This document shows, one piece after another, positions 8,599-18,818 of a stretch of DNA of 64,000 nucleotides. The number at the start of each line of letters is the position of its first letter. Within the stretch, counting starts at the first letter, position 1. Both the position numbers and the translations under genes were made by a program. Source of the DNA: Brevundimonas sp. (GTDB lineage Bacteria > Pseudomonadota > Alphaproteobacteria > Caulobacterales > Caulobacteraceae); assembly GCF_027484365.1 (NCBI RefSeq), contig NZ_JAIXTC010000025.1, positions 54,253-118,252 on the forward strand. The letters run 5' to 3'. The notes beneath the pieces were generated by a model. The model saw only the letters and a list, made by a program, of their open reading frames with translations, made no database searches and was not told the origin of the DNA.

Positions 8599-10191
8599 AT
8601 GACCGACGACTACGTCTTCGCAGGCCCCGCCGACCCCGAGCCGGCCGTCCCGCGCGACAACAATCCGCCCCTGTCGATTTCCGAGCTGTCGTTCGCACTG
8701 AAGCGCACGCTCGAGGACCGGTTCGGTCATGTGCGACTGCGGGGCGAGGTGTCGAAGGTCAATCGCCACGCCTCCGGCCACATCTATCTGACGCTGAAGG
8801 ACGACAGGTCCGCGATCGACGGCGTCGTCTGGAAAGGTTCGGTCCGCGGCCTCGGCGTCCAGCCGGAAACCGGCCTTGAGGTCATCGTCACCGGCAAGAT
8901 CACCTCCTATCCGGCCCGATCGTCGTACCAGATCGTCATCGAATCGATGGAGGCGGCCGGCGCCGGCGCCCTCCTGGCCCAGCTCGAACGTCTCAAGGTC
9001 AAACTCAGCGGCGAGGGTCTGTTCGACGCAGGCCGCAAACAGGCCATCCCCCTCTACCCCCGGACCATCGGGGTGATCACCAGCCCGACCGGCGCCGTGA
9101 TCCGCGACATCCTGCACCGGATCGCCGAACGCTGGCCCTGTCGGGTGGTCGTCTGGCCGGTCGTGGTCCAGGGCGACGCCGCCTCCGGTCAGATCAGCGC
9201 GGCCATCCGGGGTTTCGACGCCATGACCCCGGACGGGCCGATCCCCCGCCCCGACCTGCTGATCGTCGCGAGAGGCGGCGGGTCCGTCGAGGACCTGTGG
9301 TGCTTCAACGACGAAGGTCTGGCGCGCACAGTGGCGGCGGCGACCATTCCGATCCTCTCGGCCGTCGGGCACGAGACTGACACGACACTGATCGACTTCG
9401 TCTCGGACCGCCGGGCGCCCACGCCCACCGGCGCCGCCGAACTCGCCACCCCCGTCCTCGCCGACCTTCGCGCCTTCATCACCGACCTCGAACGCCGGCT
9501 TGACCGTGCCGGTGCGCGATTGCTGGAAGACCGACGAGTCCGGCTGCGCTCGGTCGCGCGCGGCCTGCCCTCGCGTCCCGAGGACCTGGTCGCCCTGGCC
9601 CAGCAACGCCTCGACCATGCCTCCAGCCGCCTGGCCTCCGGTCTGGGCCGCAACACCGAACTGCATCACCGGCGTCTGGTCGGTGTCGTCGGCCGTTTCG
9701 CTCCAGCCCTGCTCGACCGCGCGATCGAACAGCGGACGGCGCGGCTGGAGGGCCAGTCCAGCCGTCTGGCGGCCGGGCTGGGCGCCAACGCGGCCGTGCA
9801 CGAGCGCCGCCTGCTGCGCATCGCCGGCCGACTGTCCCTCGACTCCATCCACCGCCGCCTCGACCAGCGCGCCGCCCGCATGGAGACCGTCTCCGACCGG
9901 TTGTCCCGACCCGTACCGCAGGCGCTGGAGCGCGCGGAGACCCGCCTAGCCGCCCTTGCCCGCGCCCTCGCCACGCTCGACCCGAAACGCCCCAAGCCGG
10001 GGTTCGCCCGTATCGACGACGAGACCGGCGCCATGGTTTCGTCCGCTGCTCTGCTGTCGCCCGGGCAGGCAGTGACGCTGGTGTTCCCCGATGGCTCAAA
10101 GGGCGCGCGGATCGAAGGCGAAGACGCGCCGCGACCCCGGCCGGTCGCCCGGCCGAGACCATCGCCCGCCTCGCAGGGCGATCTGTTCTAG
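8599..10191 (+). CDS. xseA: exodeoxyribonuclease VII large subunit (XseA)
   Basis: A 530-residue large subunit of exonuclease VII, which degrades single-stranded DNA with the small subunit XseB (not in this window). The N-terminal OB-fold contains [23 protein letters not shown]. The catalytic domain contains [37 protein letters not shown] and [18 protein letters not shown] long arginine-rich coiled coil follows (about 290-450). The length is at the long end of the family because of the extended coiled coil and a basic, proline-rich tail. Confidence 0.96.
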   Translation: MTDDYVFAGPADPEPAVPRDNNPPLSISELSFALKRTLEDRFGHVRLRGEVSKVNRHASGHIYLTLKDDRSAIDGVVWKGSVRGLGVQPETGLEVIVTGKITSYPARSSYQIVIESMEAAGAGALLAQLERLKVKLSGEGLFDAGRKQAIPLYPRTIGVITSPTGAVIRDILHRIAERWPCRVVVWPVVVQGDAASGQISAAIRGFDAMTPDGPIPRPDLLIVARGGGSVEDLWCFNDEGLARTVAAATIPILSAVGHETDTTLIDFVSDRRAPTPTGAAELATPVLADLRAFITDLERRLDRAGARLLEDRRVRLRSVARGLPSRPEDLVALAQQRLDHASSRLASGLGRNTELHHRRLVGVVGRFAPALLDRAIEQRTARLEGQSSRLAAGLGANAAVHERRLLRIAGRLSLDSIHRRLDQRAARMETVSDRLSRPVPQALERAETRLAALARALATLDPKRPKPGFARIDDETGAMVSSAALLSPGQAVTLVFPDGSKGARIEGEDAPRPRPVARPRPSPASQGDLF

Positions 10192-10230
10192 TCAGTGGTC
10201 TGCAACCGACGAAGCCGCTAATCTCACCCC

Positions 10231-10425
10231 ATGACCTCCGCCCCCTCCCCCGCGACGCTCCACTACGGCGACGGCGAGTTCGCCGTCCTGAAACCCGGCC
10301 CCTTCGTCCTGTGCGCCGTCTCCGGCCGCCCGATCCCGCTCGAGACCCTGCGCTACTGGTCCGTCGAGCATCAGGAGCCCTATTTCGGTCCGACCGAGTC
10401 CCTGTCGCGGATGGTCGATCCGTGA
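10231..10425 (+). CDS. DUF2093 domain-containing protein
   Basis: A 64-residue protein matching the DUF2093 family of alphaproteobacteria. The core YGDGEFAVLKPGPFVLCAV, followed by IPLETLRYWSVEHQEPY, is characteristic. The role is unknown. It sits between xseA and an M23 peptidase; its stop overlaps the peptidase GTG start (10422-10425), so the two are probably translated together. Confidence 0.88.
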   Translation: MTSAPSPATLHYGDGEFAVLKPGPFVLCAVSGRPIPLETLRYWSVEHQEPYFGPTESLSRMVDP

Positions 10426-11282
10426 GCCCTTCGCGGCGCGGCCTGATTCTGGGCGCCGGCGCCGCGACGCTGGGCGGTTCAGTCTTCGCCGGGACTGACG
10501 ACGGCCTCGCCCTCGACGGTCGCTTCATCCAGGGCGGGTTCGCCATGGGCCGGTCTGCGCCACGCGCCATGGTCTTCGTGGACGGAGAAGCCCTGACGAC
10601 GGCCTCTGCAGCCGGACTGTTCATCGTCGGCTTCGACCGCGACGCCCCGCCTTCGGTTCAGCTTGAGGTCCGCAGCCAGAACCGCGTCGCCCGACGATCC
10701 CTGACCATCGACCGGGGAACCTTCCCCTCGACCCGGATCAACGGCCTGCCCCAGTCCACGGTCGAGCCCTCCGACCCCGCTCTTCTCGCCCGCATCCAGC
10801 AGGAGATCGCGCTCAAGACGGAGGGGTTCGCCAGCCGCGTCGACGCCGACGACTTCCAGTCCGGCTTCAGCTGGCCGCTTGATACCTATCGCGTGACCAG
10901 TCTCTGGGGCTCACAGCGGATCCTCAACGGCACGCCCGCCCGGCCGCATTTCGGCATCGATCTGGCCGCACCGGCCGGGTCGCCGATCCGGGCTCCCGCG
11001 AACGGCGTCGTCACCTTCGCCCGTGAAGGCATGCATTTCGAGGGCGGCCTGACCCTGATCGATCACGGCCAGGGTCTGATCACGGCCTATCTTCATCAAT
11101 CCCGGATCGAGGTCGTTCCGACCCAGCGCGTCACGCGCGGCGACGTCATCGGCCGGGTCGGAATGACCGGCCGCGCCACTGGTCCGCACCTGTGCTGGCG
11201 CATGAAATGGAGAGACCGGAACTGCGATCCATCGCTGATGGTGGGGCAATCGGCTCCGGAAATGGGTTACCGGACCCGCTAG
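10422..11282 (+). CDS. M23 family (LytM-type) metallopeptidase with Tat signal
   Basis: A 286-residue periplasmic protein. The N-terminus SPSRRGLILGAGAA is a twin-arginine signal without a lipobox. The C-terminal M23 domain has the HxxxD zinc motif HFGIDLAAP, then AYLHQSRIEV. The usual HxH motif reads GPHLCWRMKW, so the position normally occupied by the third zinc ligand is Cys instead of His. Cysteine can bind zinc, so activity may be kept, but the change could also mark a regulatory (EnvC-like) protein. Start: GTG at 10422, overlapping the DUF2093 stop. Confidence 0.87.
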   Translation: MSPSRRGLILGAGAATLGGSVFAGTDDGLALDGRFIQGGFAMGRSAPRAMVFVDGEALTTASAAGLFIVGFDRDAPPSVQLEVRSQNRVARRSLTIDRGTFPSTRINGLPQSTVEPSDPALLARIQQEIALKTEGFASRVDADDFQSGFSWPLDTYRVTSLWGSQRILNGTPARPHFGIDLAAPAGSPIRAPANGVVTFAREGMHFEGGLTLIDHGQGLITAYLHQSRIEVVPTQRVTRGDVIGRVGMTGRATGPHLCWRMKWRDRNCDPSLMVGQSAPEMGYRTR

Positions 11283-11368
11283 CCTGCGGTTCCGCGTGGA
11301 CCTTGCAGCGCTTTCACCCTAGAATTGAGTATTAGACCGCCGACGGGGTGGTCTCGGCCTGTCACTCC

Positions 11369-11902
11369 ATGTCCGCCCTTCAAACGCTCAACATTCTGCT
11401 GGTCGACGACAACCAGCACATGCGAGCCATCACCTCCGCGATCCTGCAGTCGGCCGGCATCCGCAAGATCCGCGAGGTCTCGGACGGAGCCATGGCGCTC
11501 GACGTCATGCGCGATCACGAGATCGATCTGGCCATTGTCGACTTCAACATGTTCCCGCTGGACGGGGTGGAGTTCACGCGCCTGGTCCGGAACAGTCCTG
11601 ACAGCGCCAACCCCTATCTGCCGATCATCATGATGACCGGTCATTCGGAGAAGCATCGCGTGGTCGAGGCCCGTGACGCCGGGGTGACGGAGTTCGTGGT
11701 CAAGCCGATCACCGCCAAGGCCGTCTTCGACCGCATCCAGGCCGTCATCCTGCGCCCGCGTCCGTTCGTGAAGACCGACGGCTATTTCGGCCCGGACCGC
11801 AGGCGAACATCGGCGGCCAATCACTACCAGGGACCGCGCCGCCGTGCGAGCGATGTGGCCGAGGACGTTTCAACCGGCAAAGACGGCGTCCGCAACGCCT
11901 GA
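11369..11902 (+). CDS. single-domain CheY-like response regulator with basic tail
   Basis: A receiver domain (residues about 8-125) beginning LNILLVDDNQHMR, with the phospho-acceptor Asp in AIVDFNMFPLDG, the Thr/Ser switch in IIMMTGHSE and the conserved Lys in FVVKPI. A 50-residue tail rich in arginine (YFGPDRRR, GPRRRASD) follows, with no recognised output domain. No histidine kinase gene is adjacent. The tail type recurs in Caulobacterales receivers, but I cannot name the pathway. Start MSALQTLN (11369) is preferred over 11348 because the receiver core begins only a few residues after it. Confidence 0.85.
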   Translation: MSALQTLNILLVDDNQHMRAITSAILQSAGIRKIREVSDGAMALDVMRDHEIDLAIVDFNMFPLDGVEFTRLVRNSPDSANPYLPIIMMTGHSEKHRVVEARDAGVTEFVVKPITAKAVFDRIQAVILRPRPFVKTDGYFGPDRRRTSAANHYQGPRRRASDVAEDVSTGKDGVRNA

Positions 11903-11906
11903 TCGC

Positions 11907-12839
11907 TCAGGCCTCCGGCTCCAGAGCCTTGTAGACCCGGTCCGGCCACCGCCTGTGGACCCAGAACCAGTCCACCGGATGCTCGCGCACCCTCTCCTCG
12001 ATGAAGGTGGTGATCGCCTGCACCCCGCGAGCGATATCTCCGCTTCTGTCGCCGGTGCTGGCCAGTTCAATCGGCTCGTGCGCCGTCACCCGGAACCGCA
12101 CGCCAGGCAGCCGAACGACCGACATCGGCTGCAGCACGGTCCCGAATCTCAGCGCGAGCCGGCTCGGCCCCGGCGCCGCGTTCACCGGCTGACCGAAGAA
12201 GCTCACCTCCGGCCCCTCGGAGAATTTCTGGTCGTTCATCAGGGCGACGCTCTCGCCCCGCGCCATCCCGGCCAGCAGTTCACGGGCGCCGTCTCCGCCC
12301 TTGGGGGCGAACAGCTTCACCCCGTAGCGCGCCCGGGCGGCAATGATCTGGGCGTCGACATAGGGGTTGTTGGCCGCGCGGTAGGTGACCTGCACCGGCA
12401 CGCCCGAGGCCACCAGAACCGCCGCCATCGTCTCGATATTGGCCATGTGGCCGGACACGAACACGACCGGCTTGCCGGAGGCGCGGATCGCCTCCAGCCG
12501 TTCGGCCCCGACGATGTCGATCCGCCCGGACGCGGGGGTCAGTCTGTCCATCACCGCCGTTTCGGCGAAGGTCCGCCCCGTCTGCTCCCACTGCGCCAGA
12601 GCCAGAATGCTGCGCTCAGCCTCGCTCATCCCGGGGAAGGCGATGCGGAGGTTGCGCAGCACCGTCTTCTGCGTTCCGGTGACCGGCCCGAGCGTCTTCA
12701 GCACAAGGCCGCCGAAGTTCGACGCCGCCTCCAGCCCGATCAGGCGCATCAGGCCGATGAAGCCCGCGAACGCCGCCGCCTCCAGCCGCCAGATCAGGTC
12801 CTGGCGGAAGCCCGGGCGTCTGGCCGCCTCACCAGGCAA
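11907..12839 (-). CDS. LpxL/HtrB-family lauroyl acyltransferase
   Basis: A 310-residue membrane-anchored acyltransferase of the lipid A late-acylation family. It has an N-terminal hydrophobic anchor (FAGFIGLMRLIGL), the HxxxxE catalytic motif in VFVSGHMANIET, ALMNDQKFSEG, and a C-terminal WFWVHRRWPDRV. Such enzymes transfer a secondary acyl chain to Kdo2-lipid IV-A. The start at 12839 is a TTG lying inside the last codons of the upstream SDR gene (11-bp overlap). Which chain it adds cannot be said. Confidence 0.9.
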   Translation of the reverse strand: MPGEAARRPGFRQDLIWRLEAAAFAGFIGLMRLIGLEAASNFGGLVLKTLGPVTGTQKTVLRNLRIAFPGMSEAERSILALAQWEQTGRTFAETAVMDRLTPASGRIDIVGAERLEAIRASGKPVVFVSGHMANIETMAAVLVASGVPVQVTYRAANNPYVDAQIIAARARYGVKLFAPKGGDGARELLAGMARGESVALMNDQKFSEGPEVSFFGQPVNAAPGPSRLALRFGTVLQPMSVVRLPGVRFRVTAHEPIELASTGDRSGDIARGVQAITTFIEERVREHPVDWFWVHRRWPDRVYKALEPEA

Positions 12840-13599
12840 TCGTCAGTCCGCCGTCCACCACCAGGGTCTGGCCGTTCACATAGGACCCCGCCTTCGAGCA
12901 CAGATAGACGGCGGTGCCCGCGATCTCGTCCGGCTGGCCGATCCGCTTCATCGGGTTCGGCTCGACCGTGACCTTCAACACCTCCTCATTCTCCCACAGA
13001 TAGCGGGCGAAGTCGGTCTGGATCAGGCCGGGCGCGATACAGTTGACCCGGACGTTCGATGGCCCCCACTCGACGGCAAGGTTGCGCGCCAGCTGCATGT
13101 CCGCGGCCTTGGAGACGTTGTAGGCGCCGATCAGGGCGTTGCCGCGCAGGCCGCCGATCGACGAGATGATCACGATCGCCCCGTCCTTCCGCTCCAGCAT
13201 CTGGGGCGCGACCATCTGGGTCAGCCAGTGGTTGGCCAGCACATTGTTGTGGAAGATCTTCTCGAACTGCTCGTCGGCGATCCCCGCCATCGGACCGGCG
13301 TAGGGGTTGGAGGCGGCGTTGCAGACCAGGATGTCGATCTTGCCCCAGGCGGCGTTGGTCTCGTCGACCAGCCTCTGCAGGTCTTCCTTCGAGGCGATAT
13401 TGGCTGGAATGGCCATGGCCCGGCCTTCGCCGTACTTGCCGTTGATCTCGTTGGCGACCTCTTCACAGGGTCCGGCCTTGCGCGAGGAGATCACGACCTT
13501 CGCGCCATGCTCGGCCATCCGCTCGGCGATGGCCTTGCCGATGCCCTTGGACGAACCCGTGATGACGGCGACCTTGCCGCCCAGATCGAACAATTCCAT
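12829..13599 (-). CDS. SDR-family NAD(P)-dependent oxidoreductase
   Basis: A 256-residue classical short-chain dehydrogenase: cofactor motif TGSSKGIGKAI, CNAASNPY (NNAG equivalent), catalytic Ser in VIISSIGG, YNVSK (YxxxK), and the C-terminal YVNGQTLVVDGGLTI typical of glucose/ribitol-dehydrogenase-like members. The start at 13599 (MELFDLGGK) fits the family; an open frame continues upstream but lacks family sequence. The 3' end overlaps the lipid A acyltransferase, suggesting cotranscription. The substrate is unknown. Confidence 0.9.
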   Translation of the reverse strand: MELFDLGGKVAVITGSSKGIGKAIAERMAEHGAKVVISSRKAGPCEEVANEINGKYGEGRAMAIPANIASKEDLQRLVDETNAAWGKIDILVCNAASNPYAGPMAGIADEQFEKIFHNNVLANHWLTQMVAPQMLERKDGAIVIISSIGGLRGNALIGAYNVSKAADMQLARNLAVEWGPSNVRVNCIAPGLIQTDFARYLWENEEVLKVTVEPNPMKRIGQPDEIAGTAVYLCSKAGSYVNGQTLVVDGGLTIAW

Positions 13600-13708
13600 G
13601 CGTATCCCCTGTTTCGGCGTGCTTTCTGTTCCGCACACCCTAGCTGTTTCGCCCTGATACCCCGATACTGAAACGATTCCATCCGGGAAGTCGGACTTCA
13701 CCGTTCCC

Positions 13709-14983
13709 ATGCGCGCACTGACCAACGGCTTCCTGTTCTTCGGCTACGTCTTCCTGGCGATGACGGTCGGCGCCTTCCTGTGGCGTGCGGGCCTCGGCAT
13801 CGGTCCGGGCGTGGCCGCGACGCTGGGCGTTCTCGGCGTCCTGACCGCGATCCACGCCATCTTCACCGGCATCGGCGAACGCAGGGCCCTGCGCGCCGAG
13901 ATCGGCCAGGTCCGCGAGGCCCACCGCCTGCTCGCGGACGCCATGGAACAGACCCAGTCCGCGCTCGGCGACCTGGCCACGGCCATCGAGGCGGGCGCCC
14001 TGTCGCGCACCGACGAACTGACCGGAGAAGTCCGGATGCTGGAAGACCTGATCCAGCAGATGAGCGTCTCGATCGACGAACGGCTCAAGGTCGCGCCCAT
14101 GGTCGCTCCGGACAGCGCCGAGGCACGACGTCACCATCAGTCGAACCTGCTGCTCAAGACCGTCCACGACGCGCTCAGCGAGAACCGCGTCGACCTGTAC
14201 CTCCAGCCCGTCGTTACCCTGCCCCAGCGCCGGACGGTCTTCTACGAAAGCTTCACCCGCCTGCGCGATTCGACCGACCGGGTGATGATGCCGGCCGAGT
14301 ATCTGTCGATCGCGGAGGGCGAGGGTCTGGTCCCCGCCATCGACAACCTGCTGCTGTTCCGCTGCGCCCAGATCGTGCGTCGTCTGGCGCGTCAGGACAG
14401 GAAGGTCGGAGTCTTCTGCAACGTCGCCCTGTCGTCCCTCGGCGACGAGACCTTCTTCCCCCAGTTCCTCGAGTTCCTGTCCGAGAACCGCGACCTGAAC
14501 CAGGCCCTGATCTTCGAATTGGGTCAGGCGACGTTCGACGCCCGCGGCGCCGTCGAGGCGCGCAATATGGCCAAGCTGGCCGACCTCGGCTTCCGCTTCT
14601 CGATCGACAAGGTCCAGACCCTGGACCTCGACTTCAACGACCTGCAACGCTCCGATGTCCGCTTCGTGAAGGTCTCTGCCGACCTGTTGATCGAACAGCT
14701 GCTGGATCTCGACGGCGGCTCGCCGATCCCGTCCCTGCGCGATATCCAGGCCGCCGACTTCGCCCAGCTGACCCGCCGTTACGGCATCGAGGTCATCGCC
14801 GAGAAGTGCGAGAGCGAGCGCCAGATCGTCGACATTCTCGAACTCGACATCTCCATGGGCCAGGGCCATCTGTTCGGCGAACCCCGCGCCATCAAGGAAG
14901 CCGTGCTGGCCGAAACCGATCCGCCCGCCGACTTCGTGCGGTCCACGCTGATCTCGGCCGAGAAGCGCAGGCGCTACGCCTAG
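13709..14983 (+). CDS. tipF: TipF-like degenerate EAL-domain c-di-GMP effector
   Basis: A 424-residue protein with two N-terminal membrane helices (about 5-27 and 32-52), a coiled coil (about 55-125) and a C-terminal EAL-type domain (about 150-410). The signature glutamate survives (Glu180 in FYESFTRLR), but the DDFGTG loop reads SIDKVQTL, so hydrolysis of c-di-GMP is unlikely and binding is more probable. This architecture matches Caulobacter TipF, which directs flagellar assembly at the new pole. The gene is divergent from the SDR gene. No flagellar genes are in the window, so the name rests on architecture. Confidence 0.72.
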   Translation: MRALTNGFLFFGYVFLAMTVGAFLWRAGLGIGPGVAATLGVLGVLTAIHAIFTGIGERRALRAEIGQVREAHRLLADAMEQTQSALGDLATAIEAGALSRTDELTGEVRMLEDLIQQMSVSIDERLKVAPMVAPDSAEARRHHQSNLLLKTVHDALSENRVDLYLQPVVTLPQRRTVFYESFTRLRDSTDRVMMPAEYLSIAEGEGLVPAIDNLLLFRCAQIVRRLARQDRKVGVFCNVALSSLGDETFFPQFLEFLSENRDLNQALIFELGQATFDARGAVEARNMAKLADLGFRFSIDKVQTLDLDFNDLQRSDVRFVKVSADLLIEQLLDLDGGSPIPSLRDIQAADFAQLTRRYGIEVIAEKCESERQIVDILELDISMGQGHLFGEPRAIKEAVLAETDPPADFVRSTLISAEKRRRYA

Positions 14984-14993
14984 GCCGAGCCTC

Positions 14994-15428
14994 ATGACCC
15001 TGCACGCCCCCTACGATCCGTCCAACATCTTCGCCAAAATCCTGCGCGGGGAGATCCCCGCCGTGAAAGTGTGGGAGGACGACGCCGTCCTCGCCTTCAT
15101 GGACGTCTTCCCCCAGTCCGAGGGCCACGTCCTCATCATTTCCAAGACCTCCACCGCACGCAATCTGCTGGAGGTCGAGCCCGAGACCCTGGCGACCCTC
15201 GCCGCCGCAACTCAGCGGATCGCCCGGGCGGTCGAGAAGGCCCTGTCTCCCGACGGCTTCTCGATCATGCAATTCAACGGCGAGGCCGGGGGCCAGACCG
15301 TCTTCCACCTGCATTTCCACGTCATTCCGCGTTGGGCCGACCGACCGCTGAAGGGCCACGGCCAGGCCGGAATGGCCGACGTCGAGGATCTGAAGGCCAC
15401 GGCGGCGAGGATCGCGGCCGCCCTCTAG
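14994..15428 (+). CDS. HIT-family nucleotide hydrolase/transferase
   Basis: A 144-residue histidine-triad protein: N-terminal NIFAKILRGEIPAVKVWEDD, central FPQSEGHVLIISK, and the catalytic triad HLHFHVIPRW near residues 104-113. Family members hydrolyse purine nucleoside phosphoramidates or dinucleotides. The start lies 10 bp after the tipF-like stop, so cotranscription is likely. The natural substrate is not predictable. Confidence 0.93.
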   Translation: MTLHAPYDPSNIFAKILRGEIPAVKVWEDDAVLAFMDVFPQSEGHVLIISKTSTARNLLEVEPETLATLAAATQRIARAVEKALSPDGFSIMQFNGEAGGQTVFHLHFHVIPRWADRPLKGHGQAGMADVEDLKATAARIAAAL

Positions 15429-15655
15429 AACGAGCCCAGGAACACGAACCACGCGCCGGCGAAGATCAGGGCGAAGCGGCAGGCGTGTGTCACGTCAGCT
15501 TCGCGCCCGGCGCGCTCAACGCGAAGTCCTTCGGCAGCACCAGCATGGCCACAGGCAGGATGCAGGTCGGGCTCGGCATGTGTTTTGATGGCTTGCGCGC
15601 TCGCCCTCACGCCAGCTAAACCCCGCGCCTGATCACCCCTCCAGGGGGTATCTGG

Positions 15656-15731
15656 GCCGGCTTAGCTCAGTTGGTAGAGCGCCAGTTTTGTAAACTGGAT
15701 GTCGCGGGTTCGATTCCTGCAGCCGGCACCA
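15656..15731 (+). tRNA. tRNA-Thr (anticodon TGT), CCA encoded
   Basis: The acceptor stem GCCGGCT (15656-15662) pairs with AGCCGGC (15721-15727). The D-arm AGCTCAGTTGGTAGAGC, the anticodon stem CCAGT/ACTGG with loop TTTGTAA (anticodon TGT, reading ACA) and the T-arm GGGTTCGATTC are all intact. The encoded CCA ends at 15731. No integrase or att-like repeat flanks it. Confidence 0.97.
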
Positions 15732-15799
15732 TCATTTCAGATTGCCTTTTGACGATGGCGGGTCACCCGGAAGCGGGCGCTCGCAGGCGTGGCGGCGCG

Positions 15800-18054
<2,255 letters not shown>

Positions 18055-18071
18055 TCAGGCGGAAGCCGACA

Positions 18072-18085
18072 TTGATCCGCATCAA
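18072..18085 (-). promoter_or_regulatory. FNR box upstream of CoA-transferase operon
   Basis: TTGATCCGCATCAA is a perfect match to the FNR/ANR consensus TTGAT-N4-ATCAA. Its centre is about 63 bp upstream of the CoA-transferase ATG, which fits a class II FNR-activated promoter (-41.5) with a leader of about 20 nt. Confidence 0.85.
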
Positions 18086-18102
18086 TGCCTCGTCGGGGGC
18101 GC

Positions 18103-18228
18103 TCAGCGCTCGAGAGGCGGGTCGCGTCGCGGAAAAGCAGTCCAGGCGGCGGCGCCGCCGACTGAGACGATGAACAGGGCGAAGGCGGCGATGACCGCTC
18201 CGACAAAGGGAATGGCGTCCAGGGGCAT
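18103..18228 (-). CDS. 41-residue single-helix membrane peptide under FNR control
   Basis: The reading frame ATG 18228 to TGA 18103 predicts MPLDAIPFVGAVIAAFALFI and on to ERRDPPLER-type basic residues: one membrane helix (about residues 7-32) and a short basic tail PRRDPPLER. A good ribosome site (AAGGAG) lies 8 bp ahead of the ATG. A perfect FNR box sits at 18277-18290, centred about 55 bp upstream. It stands alone between the GNAT-like gene and the CoA-transferase. It resembles small oxidase accessory peptides only in size; no family is recognised. Confidence 0.65.
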   Translation of the reverse strand: MPLDAIPFVGAVIAAFALFIVSVGGAAAWTAFPRRDPPLER

Positions 18229-18276
18229 GGTGTTTCTCCTTGCGGACCTTGATGGACCCATGACGCCGCCACCGCC

Positions 18277-18290
18277 TTGATCGAGATCAA
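18277..18290 (-). promoter_or_regulatory. FNR box upstream of 41-residue membrane peptide
   Basis: TTGATCGAGATCAA is a perfect FNR consensus half-site pair. It overlaps the stop codon of the GNAT-like gene (18287-18289) and is centred about 55 bp from the ATG of the small membrane peptide at 18228, leaving room for a class II promoter. Confidence 0.85.
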
Positions 18291-18712
18291 AACACGCTGT
18301 GCAGATCGCCGACCCCGGAGGCGAGCACGAACGCGGTCGTGTCGGCGGGCGGATCGAACGGCCGGACCAGGCGCAGGCTGTCGCAGTCCTGCCCCCGAGC
18401 CAGAACCACGACCTCGGCGATGAGGGCGTCGGCGATCGCGCGAGGATGAATCAGATCGAAGGCCACAAGCCGTTCGACCTCCAGACTCGGCCTGGCCTCG
18501 CCGCCGGGGATAATTCGATAGGTCAGAAGTCCGCACAGTCGCCCCGAACCGGTGCTGGCGACCAGAACACCTCCCTTCGCAGGGTCCTGCAGCCGCGTCA
18601 GAGCGCCGAGCCGCCAGTGATCAGGATCAAGTGCGCCGGATCCGAGGCTGGCAAGAACGACCGCCTCGTCCAGATCGGCCTCACGGAGAGGATGAACGCG
18701 CACCTCGGTCAT
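18287..18712 (-). CDS. GNAT-like N-acetyltransferase-type protein
   Basis: A 141-residue protein with a weak resemblance to GNAT acetyltransferases: TEVRVHPLREADLDEAV at the start, a central strand VLVASTGSGRLCGLLTYRII, then a helix region. The acetyl-CoA loop is not clear, so substrate and even activity are uncertain. The start is placed at 18712 because an earlier ATG would put the FNR box (18746-18759) inside the coding region. It is divergent from the FNR gene and probably FNR-regulated. Confidence 0.6.
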   Translation of the reverse strand: MTEVRVHPLREADLDEAVVLASLGSGALDPDHWRLGALTRLQDPAKGGVLVASTGSGRLCGLLTYRIIPGGEARPSLEVERLVAFDLIHPRAIADALIAEVVVLARGQDCDSLRLVRPFDPPADTTAFVLASGVGDLHSVF

Positions 18713-18745
18713 GGCCCAGCCTAGGGTCACGCCATCGCGATCCGC

Positions 18746-18759
18746 CTTGATCTCGATCA
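18746..18759. promoter_or_regulatory. FNR box between GNAT-like gene and fnr
   Basis: TTGATCTCGATCAA is a perfect FNR box in the divergent interval. Its centre is about 40 bp from the ATG of the GNAT-like gene and about 66 bp from the ATG of the FNR-type regulator, so it could serve both, including autoregulation of fnr. Confidence 0.82.
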
Positions 18760-18818
18760 ATTCGACATTTGCCGTCACCGGTCGCACGCCTTAGGATCGC
18801 CCCGGTCAGGACAAGATC

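Noticed and set aside
15425..15610. A 61-codon minus-strand frame ending in a short hydrophobic stretch.
   Set aside because: No ribosome site or family similarity, and only the last about 15 residues look like a membrane segment. A tiny membrane peptide cannot be excluded, but support is too weak.
15656..15731. Possible integration site for a mobile element at tRNA-Thr.
   Set aside because: No integrase, no direct repeat of the tRNA 3' end and no change in gene style next to it.
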